Assembly (NCBI GenBank): GCA_023078555.1
Contig: CM041196.1
Location: forward strand, 3,782,001 to 3,846,000
Length of the DNA stretch: 64,000 nt
DNA from: Ulva prolifera
Taxonomy: Eukaryota; Chlorophyta; Ulvophyceae; Ulvales; Ulvaceae
Reading direction: 5' to 3'
The translations under genes were made by a program, and so were the position numbers. Positions 28,101 through 37,600 of this stretch are shown here, piece after piece. The stretch's first letter is position 1; each line of letters opens with the position of its first letter. The notes beneath the pieces are model-generated. The model did no database searches, was not told the DNA's origin, and saw only the letters and a program-made list of their open reading frames with translations.

Positions 28101-31100
28101 GTCCGTGCGGAGTGACCGGGTCCGTGTGGAGTGTCCGTGTGGAGTGTCTGTGTGGAGTGACCGAGTCCGTGTGGAGTGTCCTTGTGGAGTGACCGAATCC
28201 GTGTGGAGTGTCCGTGCGGAGTGACCGGGTCCGTATGGAGTGTCCGTGTGGAGTGTCCGTGTGGACTGACCGAGTCCGTGTGGAGTGTCCGTGTGGATTG
28301 ACCGAATCCGTGTGGAGTGTCCGTGTGGAGTGTACGTGTGGAGTTCCCGAGTCCGTGTGGAGTGTCCGTGTGGAGTGAAATAATCCGTGTGGAGTGTCCG
28401 TGTGGAGTGACCGAGTCCGTGTGGAGTGTCCGTGTGGAGTGACCGAGTCCGTGTGGAGTGTCCGTGTGGAGTGTCCGTGTGGAGTGACCGAGTCCGTGTG
28501 GAGTGTCCGTGTGGAGTGACCTAATCCGTGTGGAGTGTCCGTGTGGAGTGACCGAGTCCGTGTGGAGTGTCCGTGTGGAGTGAACGCATCCGTTTGGAGT
28601 GTCCGTGTGGAGTGACCGAGTCCGTGTGGAGTGTCCGTGTGGAGTGACCGGATCCGTGTGGAGTGTCCGTGCGGAGTTACCGGGTCTTGGTGGAGTGTCC
28701 GTGTGGAGTGTCCGTGTGGAGTGACCAGGTCCGTGTGGAGTGTCCGTGTGGAGTGTCCGTGTGGAGTGACCGAATCCGTGTGGAGTGTCCGTGCGGAGTG
28801 ACCGAATCCGTGTGGAGTGTCCGTGTGGAGTGTCCGTGTGGAGTGACCGAGTCCGTGTGGAGTGTCCGTGTGGAGTGACCTAATTCGTGTGGAGTGTCCG
28901 TGTGGAGTGACCGAGTCCGTGTGGAGTGTCCGTGTGGAGTGACCGAATCCGTGTGGAGTGTCCGTGCGGAGTGACCGAATCCGTGTGGAGTGTCCGTGTG
29001 GAGTGACCGGGTCCATGTGGAGTGTCCGTGTGGAGTGTCCGTGTGGAGTGACCGAGTCCATGTGGAGTGTCCGTGTGGAGTGACCTAATACGTGTGGAGT
29101 GTCCGTGTGGAGTGTCCGTGTGGAGTGACCGAATGCGTGTGGAGTGTCCGTGTGGAGTGTACGTGTGGAGTTCCCGTGTGGAGTGTCCGTGTCCTTATGG
29201 AGTGTCCATGTGAAGTGACCGAGTCCGTGCAGAGAGTCCGTGTGGAGTGACCGAATCCGTGCAGAGTGTCCGTGTGGAGTGACCGAATCCGTGTGGAGTG
29301 TCCGTGTGGAGTGACCGGGTCCGTGTGGAGTTTCCGTGTGGAGTGTCCGTGTGGAGTGACCGAGTCCGTGTGGAGTGTCCGTGTGGAGTGACCTAATCCG
29401 TGTGGAGTGTCCGTGTGGAGTGACCGAGTCCGTGTGGAGTGTCCGTGTGGAGTGTCCGTGTGGAGTGACCGAGTCCGTGTGGAGTGTCCGTGTGGGGTGA
29501 CCTAATCCGTGTGGAGTGTCCGTGTGGAGTGACCGAGTCCGTGTGAAGTGTCCGTGTGGAGTGACCGAATCCGTGTGGAGTGTCCGTGCGGAGTGACCGG
29601 GTCTTGGTGGAGTGTCCGTGTGGAGTGTCCGTGTGGAGTGACCAGTTCCGTGTGGAGTGTCCGTGTGGAGTGTACTTGTGGAGTGACCGAGTCCGTGTGG
29701 AGTGTCCGTGTGGAGTGACCGAATCCGTGTGGAGTGTCCGTGTGGAGTGACCGGGTCCGTGTGGAGTGTCCGTGTGTAGTGACCTAATCCGTGCAGAGTG
29801 TCCGTGTGGAGTGACCGAATCCGTGCAGAGTGTCCGTGTGGAGTGACCGAATCCGTGTGGAGTGTCCGTGCGGAGTGACCGAATCCGTGTGGAGTGTCCG
29901 TGTGGAGTGACCGGGTCCGTGTGGAGTGTCCGTGTGGAGTGTCCGTGTGGAGTGACCGAGTCCGTGTGGAGTGTCCGTGTGGAGTGACCTAGTCCGTGTG
30001 GAGTGTCCGTGTGGAGTGACCGAGTCCGTGTGGAGTGTCCGTGTGGAGTGTCCGTGTGGAGTGACCAGGTCCGTGTGGAGTGTCCGTGTGGAGTGTCCGT
30101 GTGGAGTGACCGAGTACGTGTGGAGTGTCCGTGTGGAGTGACCGAATCCGTGTGGAGTGTCCGTGTGGAGTGTACGTGTGGAGTTCCCGTGTGGAGTGTC
30201 TGTGTCCTTATGGAGTGTCCATGTGAAGTGATCGAGTCCGTGCAGAGTGTCCGTGTGGAGTGACCGAATCCGTGCAGAGTGTCCGTGTGGAGTGACCGAA
30301 TCCGTGTGGAGTGTCCGTGTGGAGTGTCCGTGTGGAGTGACCGAGTCCGTGCAGAGTGTCCGTGTGGAGTGACCGAGTCCGTATGGAGTGTCCGTGTGGA
30401 GTGACCGGGTCCGTGTGGAGTGTCCGTGTGTAGTGACCTAATCCGTGCAGAGTGTCCGTGTGGAGTGACCGAATCCGTGCAGAGTGTCCGTGTGGAGTGA
30501 CCGAATCCGTGTGGAGTGTCCGTGCGGAGTGACCGAATCCGTGTGGAGTGTCCATGTGGAGTGACCGGGTCCGTGTGGAGTGTCCGTGTGGAGTGTCCGT
30601 GTGGAGTGACCGAGTCCGTGTGGAGTGTCCGTGTGGAGTGACCTAATCCGTGTGGAGTGTCCGTGTGGAGTGACCGAGTCCGTGTGGAGTGTCCGTGTGG
30701 AGTGTCCGTGTGGTGTGACCGAGTCCGTGCAGAGTGTCCGTGTGGAGTGACCGAATCCGTGTGGAGTGTCCGTGCGGAGTGACCGAATCCGTGTGGAGTG
30801 TCCATGTGGAGTGACCGGGTCCATGTGGAGTGTCCGTGTGGAGTGTCCGTGTGGAGTGACCGAGTCCATGTGGAGTGTCCGTGCAGAGTGTCCGTGTGGA
30901 GTGACCGAGTCCCTGTGGAGTGTCCGTGTGGAGTGACCTAATCCGTGTGGAGTGTCCGTGTGGAGTAACCGAGTCCGTGTGGAGTGTCCGTGTGGAGTGA
31001 CCGAATCCGTGCAGAGTGTCCGTGTGGAGTGACCGAATCCGTGTGGAGTGTCCGTGCGGAGTGACCGAATCCGTGTGGAGTGTCCGTGTGGAGTGACCGG

Positions 31101-31417
31101 GTCCGTGTGGAGTGTCCGTGTGGAGTGTCCGTGTGGAGTGACCGATTCCGTGTGGAGTGTCCGTGTGGAGTGACCTAATCCGTGTGGAGTGTCCGTGTGG
31201 AGTGACCGAGTCCGTGTGGAGTGTCCGTGTGGAGTGACCTAATCCGTGTGGAGTGTCCGTGTGGAGTAACCGAGTCCGTGTGGAGTGTCCGTGTGGAGTG
31301 ACCGAATCCGTGCAGAGTGTCCGTGTGGAGTGACCGAATCCGTGTGGAGTGTCCGTGCGGAGTGACCGAATCCGTGTGGAGTGTCCGTGTGGAGTGACCG
31401 GGTCCGTGTGGAGTGTC
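25101..31417 (+). repeat. satellite array, block 2
   Basis: Same modules and orientation as block 1. The CCTTATGG-bearing module reappears at 29193 and 30206 after being absent from about 20451 on. The last bases, GTGTC (31413-31417), are the left target duplication of element 2. Confidence 0.98.
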
Positions 31418-32277
31418 TGTTGTGAGACGAACATCTCACACTGGCACTCAGAAAATATTAGCCAAAAACATGTGTTGTCACTCGCTGACTCAGATGCATG
31501 CATGCTCGCTGACGCGACCCTTGCATGTCCAAGTACAACCCACAATATACACTCCAAATGCGTGTCAGACAAATACACGAAGTTCGGGCAACACCGTTCG
31601 TCACAATACGTTTGGTCGCAACTCGAACACTGCACCAGGCTCAAAGCATTCGGGGCAACCTTGAACGCTGCGACATGAACAGTCACGCGCTTGACGCGTC
31701 TACAGCCAGCTCAGCGGCGCACACCACGTCCATCAGCACAATAATCACGGACGATGACACCTATCTGTCCTCCGACCGAGATGCTGCATAACCAGCACTC
31801 GCACCGAGCCATCAGCGCCCCACGCGCCTGCAACCATGCCACGCCACAGCGGGCTTAGGGTGCATCCTACATGGGCGCATGCATACACCGCTGCTCACAC
31901 ATCCAGCGCGGGCACTCCGTAATATCAACGCAGCGCCTGCTCTGATGAATATCAACCACAACATGCAGATTTCCCTCGCATATTCGGGATCTCTGGTGGG
32001 TGCTCGCGATTGCGCGGCATCTCGGCGAGGCCAGCCAAGCAGGGGGTCGTCCTGGGCGCGTCACGGGTATTTATACCTGCGCTTGCTGGGTCTGGACACT
32101 TTTCTTCCGTCCAGATGGGGTGCCATCTATTTCTGCATACTGCTTACACGCTGTCTTAGCATATTGTGTATTTCCCGCTTGTTCCACTGTCGGCAAAGGT
32201 CTACGTACCGCGACGAAAGCCCATCACTTCGCTACATCCGGAGGTAACAAGCCCCCACGGAGCTCCGCTCCTAGACA
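31418..32277 (+). repeat. 5' LTR of element 2 (860 bp)
   Basis: Starts TGTTGTGAGACG and ends CTAGACA. The inverted arms TGTGAGA (31421-31427) and TCTCACA (31434-31440) form a hairpin at the very start. It holds the promoter with TATTTATA at 32068-32075. Near its end GGAGCTCCGCTCC echoes the hairpin that precedes the polypurine tract. Confidence 0.98.
32068..32075 (+). promoter_or_regulatory. LTR TATA-like box, element 2
   Basis: TATTTATA in GGGTATTTATACC, with flanking core sequence shared with the element-1 LTR. The copy in the 3' LTR is at 41234-41241. Confidence 0.6.
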
Positions 32278-32295
32278 GGTATCGATTTGCTAAAA
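32278..32295 (+). other. primer-binding-site position (weak match)
   Basis: The bases directly after the 5' LTR read GGTATCGATTTGC. GGTATC matches the start of the initiator-Met tRNA complement found in many LTR elements (TGGTATCAGAG), but the leading T is A here and the match stops after six bases. The primer may be a different or divergent tRNA, or an internal tRNA fragment. The leader between LTR and gag is only 72 bases. Confidence 0.35.
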
Positions 32296-32349
32296 TTCTC
32301 CTGACCTGAACATACGAATTTCTGCAGATAGAACAGCGCTGGCGCCACC

Positions 32350-34629
32350 ATGGTCGAACCAGACATCCCGGTTGCACCCGAATGGGGGGCGGTGAATCAG
32401 TCCTTGTGTGATCCCAGGGATTCGAACATGTCTGTAGACCACGCCCAGGCACAGATTCCTGGCATTAGTATGCAGTCGCATGATAGTGTTGATAAGATTA
32501 GGCGCGCTGTAGCTGGCATGCGTTGGCTAGGCCATGTTCTCGCGGATGCCAGCCGCGGTACACGTGCGGTCGCGTCCACAGCATTCAAGGACGCGCGCCA
32601 GGTTCTTCTTCAGACCGAACTTCCAGAGGCGGAACTCCCATTCCGTCCTCTGGAACCCAAGTCCAATGCACCTGAGCTGACGGCAGCTATTGCGTTGCCT
32701 GAGGGTGGACGTTGTGAAGTTGAGTGGGGCCCTAACCCCGGCGTGACCCGTGATCTCTTGTGCCCCACGAACATGGCTGTCATGTGCTGGTTGGGCCCCC
32801 GATTCGCAGCTCCGATGCTCGATCTGGCCTTTGCTTTTGCTACTGATTACACCTCGTTTATGCTGGCATGGCTGATGTGCCCGGCGACGGCGGACGCGCT
32901 CATGCATATGAGCGTTCAGACTCGCGCTGCGAAGCTGAAATCTTCACCAGCCATCACCAGCCCAGGTGCAGCCGTCGTGCACTTGGCTGATGCAGCGGAC
33001 ACTGTGCTGCTCCAAGTCATTCATGCCGTTTTCTTTGCGTTCAAATCTAGAGGATTTTGTTTCAACAGCATCAAGAGAGACGCCCAGATCGTCCATGTGG
33101 CCGAGTTCGTGAAGTCGGAGGCTACTCAATACCGGGACTGTACCACGCCGGCTACAACACAGGTACAATCTGTCCTCCCCACGACGTCCTCCTTCCCCGA
33201 CGTTGAGCCTAATTTTGAGGATGACAAATCTCCTATGTGGTTTAAAACAGCAGAGTACACATTTGACAACATTAAAATGCCCACAGGGGCTGCCTTGCGT
33301 GGCGACCAATCGGCGGAGTTGCGTTGGCACAAATACCAGAGCGACGCATTGCATGCACGTGCATCTTGCATGCGTCTTTCTGAGCGACAGATCATCCAAC
33401 ATATCATGTCGCGCTCATGTAAACAGTCTGATCAGCACTTCGCTGTGGCACAAGAGACAGCTCTGCGTCCAAATTGCACTCTTCGCCAATGGTTGGAATG
33501 CATCCGTGATTTTTATTTCACCAATGGCCAGTTCCGTCACAATGTTGAACGCGCATGGCAAAATTACAACATGACAGAAGCGTGCGACTTCAATGAGATC
33601 ATACATCACATCAAATCTTATTATCATCTGATTTTCCTCGATTATGCACACATGCCAGGAAAGCAGACGCGTCTTGAGTTTGCATGCATTTTGTTCACGA
33701 AGCTGCAACATATCATGTCACCCTCGTGCCAATCGCAGGTCACATCCACACTTGTCATGTTCATGCCCTTGTCACAGCTGCTGGATAAATTCCAAAATGA
33801 ATTGACACCGGCCATGCTTGAGAACACCGAGAAAGCTGATTCAGTCGCAATGAATTTCGTGTCATGGGCGATCAAGCAGCTGCTTCAGGTTCGCGAGTCT
33901 GCCAACACTGTCAGAAGATTTTCAGCAGATACATCTGAAAGTCGGTTCGACTATGCCATGTTATATAACAAACGCAAAAACATGACTGACAAACCCACAC
34001 AACAGGCCGCTGCAGCGAACATTCCACGACCCCCTCATAAAGGCCGACATGTGCAGACTCAACAGGACGCTCAACCAGTGGGACATATCCCGTTTCTCAA
34101 AGAAATGTGCAACACTAATAGCGAAACCGACCTCCGCCGGTTTTGGCAGGAGCTGCAACATTTTCCTGGTGTCAAACTCACACCGGCGTTCATAGCAGCA
34201 GTGGAGAAGGAGTTCGCCGGCGGGCCCACCTCGCTCCGCGGCGCCCTCTCCCACGCAACAGGCCCCCTCCCGGGCACATTGACAGCCAACACCCTTGGCA
34301 CGGTTCAGCTGTTGTGCAAGGTATACTTCATGTTCAAGTATAAACAGTGTGGCATGTGTCCCCCCAACCGCAGCAACCCGCAACAGGCAATGCACAAGTT
34401 GGGCGATTGCCCATGCTTCACCAACCTTGTGCCGCCAGCAGCTAAGGCAGCGTTCTTCGCGGACCCGTCCAACAGGGACAGGACGCTCACCCCGCTGCCA
34501 ACCGGGTACCAGCTTCCACCACCAGCAGCCGATCAGCGGCATGACAGAGGCAAACGCAACCGGTATGACCCTGGCAACCGTAAGGGTTACCCCAAGCGGA
34601 CACGGCATGACGCACCACATATACGCTGA
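32350..34629 (+). CDS. gag: Gag polyprotein, element 2 (759 aa)
   Basis: Structural protein expected to form the virus-like particle in the cytoplasm and package element RNA. The ATG at 32350 sits in GCCACCATGG, an ideal Kozak-type context, which decides the start. About 180 N-terminal residues have no counterpart in the truncated element 1. The middle, to about residue 560, is the conserved capsid-like region (for example IRDFYFTNGQFRHN and FACILFTKLQ). A single Cys-His knuckle begins at about residue 667 with spacing C-x2-C-x11-H-x4-C, much wider than the usual C-x2-C-x4-H-x4-C. The tail is basic (Arg/Lys-rich) and ends HIR before TGA at 34627-34629. There is no frame break. Pol follows in the same frame, so a readthrough Gag-Pol fusion is likely. 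Confidence 0.95.
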   Translation: MVEPDIPVAPEWGAVNQSLCDPRDSNMSVDHAQAQIPGISMQSHDSVDKIRRAVAGMRWLGHVLADASRGTRAVASTAFKDARQVLLQTELPEAELPFRPLEPKSNAPELTAAIALPEGGRCEVEWGPNPGVTRDLLCPTNMAVMCWLGPRFAAPMLDLAFAFATDYTSFMLAWLMCPATADALMHMSVQTRAAKLKSSPAITSPGAAVVHLADAADTVLLQVIHAVFFAFKSRGFCFNSIKRDAQIVHVAEFVKSEATQYRDCTTPATTQVQSVLPTTSSFPDVEPNFEDDKSPMWFKTAEYTFDNIKMPTGAALRGDQSAELRWHKYQSDALHARASCMRLSERQIIQHIMSRSCKQSDQHFAVAQETALRPNCTLRQWLECIRDFYFTNGQFRHNVERAWQNYNMTEACDFNEIIHHIKSYYHLIFLDYAHMPGKQTRLEFACILFTKLQHIMSPSCQSQVTSTLVMFMPLSQLLDKFQNELTPAMLENTEKADSVAMNFVSWAIKQLLQVRESANTVRRFSADTSESRFDYAMLYNKRKNMTDKPTQQAAAANIPRPPHKGRHVQTQQDAQPVGHIPFLKEMCNTNSETDLRRFWQELQHFPGVKLTPAFIAAVEKEFAGGPTSLRGALSHATGPLPGTLTANTLGTVQLLCKVYFMFKYKQCGMCPPNRSNPQQAMHKLGDCPCFTNLVPPAAKAAFFADPSNRDRTLTPLPTGYQLPPPAADQRHDRGKRNRYDPGNRKGYPKRTRHDAPHIR

Positions 34630-34669
34630 GAAGCAGGCAAGCCGCCCTCCGCAGGCCCTCAATGGGCGG
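34624..34669 (+). promoter_or_regulatory. candidate UGA readthrough site between gag and pol, element 2
   Basis: CGC TGA GAA GCA GGC: the TGA (34627-34629) is the only stop between gag and pol, which share one frame. Twelve bases after it, CCGCCC (34642-34647) can pair with GGGCGG (34664-34669); a shorter GCCC/GGGC stem is also possible. The TGA, the next codons and the distal stem strand are conserved in element 1. TGA also ends pol and ORF3 of this element, so it is not simply a sense codon here. Confidence 0.7.
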
Positions 34670-37600
34670 TAGAGCCACACATATTGGCTGCACGATTGTC
34701 CCCTGTTTCAGCACAACGCTTTGATTCACACCTAAAATCCCAACAAGGAACGTTATTTGATGTTCACAAGCTATCTAGCAATATAGTGGTCACGCTGCCT
34801 TACACTGACGAAGCACAGGTTGCGTTGAGACACATACACACAATTGATATGAATAAATATACCATCACGATTGTTGTTCCTGCGCGAATCTTTGAGTCAT
34901 CGGCATTTCTGCCATTCCTACGCCAACATTCACACACCACTGTGGATGAAGCATGTCATATTCTTGAATATACAGCTGGCTCAGCTGTACCCGGAAAGCA
35001 AAAGTACCATATCTGCACTTTTATCACGAATCAGCGTGCATCCATCCACCCTGACAAAAAAGCTGCCGTATCAATCACACATGCAGATTTCATGGATCTG
35101 CTATGCACAATGCCCACGTCTATCCACGGCCATTTCACAAAGGCACTGGTTGATACCGCGGCCAACCATAGCATGATCACGCGCACCTTCCTCAACCGAC
35201 ATGACATTGCTTACACACCACAACACAGTGTCACTATTGGAATTTCCGCCACCGAGGCATCATGTCTTGGCACGGTCACCCTTGACACGCGAGTCGGCAG
35301 AAACATCATATCCGTCACGTACACAGTGGTGGATTCGCTACCATGTGCAGCTGCAGACTTTCAACCTAACGAAGCTCTATTTGCATTGGATGTGATATCT
35401 GCTGTGGAAATGCATATCAAATTCAAACATCCCCACATTCTGATCACGGTTCCTCCTCCGAAGCCGAAACGTGGCAAGAAGGGCAGGATATGGTTGCATG
35501 CAATACACAAAAGCACAAATAAATTCACTACTGAAACGAGCACGATGGATGATTTTTTTGCATCTGCCCGTGAACTCAAAGCCATGACTAGCTCCAAGCG
35601 CGCTACGAAATATCCCGTGTATGTCGCACACATCAAACCAACCATCGAGTCTATACGTACCAGTTGTGCTAGTGCGCGCAAGAAAGGATACTTGTCGCAA
35701 CAAGTGGCTCCAGCGCACCAGCCACAAGCACCTGACACGATCCCAAAACAAATACAAGCCATCATTGACAAACATTCCCACGAAGGCGGCACGCTGGGGC
35801 CGGCACCGCCGAATACATCAGCATCTGGTTTTGAAATGGACATTGACTTGCTGCCGGGCACTCGCCCTAAGGCTGCCAGGCAATATAGGTTGACACCTAT
35901 CGAACAACTAGAACTCGAGAAACAATTGCAGCATTTGATTGACATGGGGTGGGTACAGCCATCCATCTCCCCGTGGGCGTCTTGCGTCCTTTTTGCACCA
36001 AAACCGGGTGGCAAGCTTAGACTATGCATAGACTATCGATACTTGAACGAGAACACCATCAAAAACACATACCCACTGCCACGCATCGACACGTTGCTTG
36101 ACAAACTCAGGGGTCACAAGTTCTTTTCTGCGCTTGATTTACAGTCCGGATACCACCAAATCAAATTGTCCGAATCAGCAGGCCCCAAAACAGCATTTCG
36201 CACCCCGGATGGTCTATATCAATGGACTGTCATGCCATTTGGACTTTCCAATGCACCATCAGTATTCCAACAAGCTGTCCACGTTGTCTTGAAAGGTCTC
36301 ATAGGAAAAATATGCTTGGCTTACCTTGACGACATCATAGTGCTAGCACCGTCCGAGAAGGATCACGCGAAAAATCTAGATGTTGTTTTGACGCGACTCT
36401 CTGAACACCGGTTCTTCTGCAACACCACCAAGTGTCAATTTGCATTACAAGAGATCAAGTATCTGGGTCATGTAGTCACGGCCGACACGGTCAAGCCGGA
36501 CCCCTATAAAGTCTCGGTCTTGAAGGATTGGCCCTTGGAAGACTTGCAAAAGTCACCAAACAATATCAGATCATTTCTTGGGTTAGCAGGGTACTTTCGA
36601 CGATTCATTCCAAAGTTTCCCACCCTGGCGGGCCCGCTGCTCCAACGCATATGTGCTAAGGAGCAACATCCATGGACAGTGCATCACACACAATCCTTCG
36701 AAAACATTAAACACGCGTTGATAAATGCCACAATCATGCGTCACCCCGATCCCAACCGGCCGTTCCACATGTACACTGATGCGTCCGACTACGCGTACGG
36801 AGCGGTGCTCACGCAAGAATATGAGGGTAAATTGGCTCCGATTGCCTGGGTGGGTCGCAAGCTCAACAAGTCGGAAGAGAATTATTACACCCTCGAGAAA
36901 GAACTCGGGGCCATAGTGTTCGCATACCGGCAATGGCGGTGTTACTTAGAAAACAATCAAACTGTGTTCATACATTCAGACCATAACCCTCTGCGGTTTT
37001 TGCAAACACAGAAAAAGCTGACAGGCAAACATGCCCGATGGCTTGAATCTCTTTCCCGTATTGACTGGAAAATAACATACATACCCGGAGACAAAAATGT
37101 GGTTGCTGACGCAGTCAGTAGAGCTACACATTTGCCCAATACAGAAGTGACCCTTCATGATGGCATGACATTGTGCGCGGAACATCCCCAGCAACCATAT
37201 CGGGCACTTGCGCTTACCAATCTTCTAGTACGCAGGCCACTTACACCCACGGATTTTCCACCCCTGCCAACATCGTCGGAATCATCAAGTGGGACATCCC
37301 GGGCGACCCACCGCCAGACTTCCCAACGGGCCTGTCAGTCAACCGGCACAATGGGCAGCATGCCTTTACATATGGTGGGTCAGCCCGCACGGCCAACTCC
37401 CGCCGCCAGCGCCGACAACATCCTCCCGGCAATCTTCACATCGGGCAGGCGCTCAATACTCCCCCAAACCTTGGGGCTGCCGCCGGGTCTCCCGGAAGTA
37501 CAGCCTCCACAGTCGTCGCCGACGGCCCCGTCACACCCACCGTCGACGCCCCCGCCAGGGCTGCAGCTACCGCTGCGAAGTTCTCCGCCGACATCACAAC

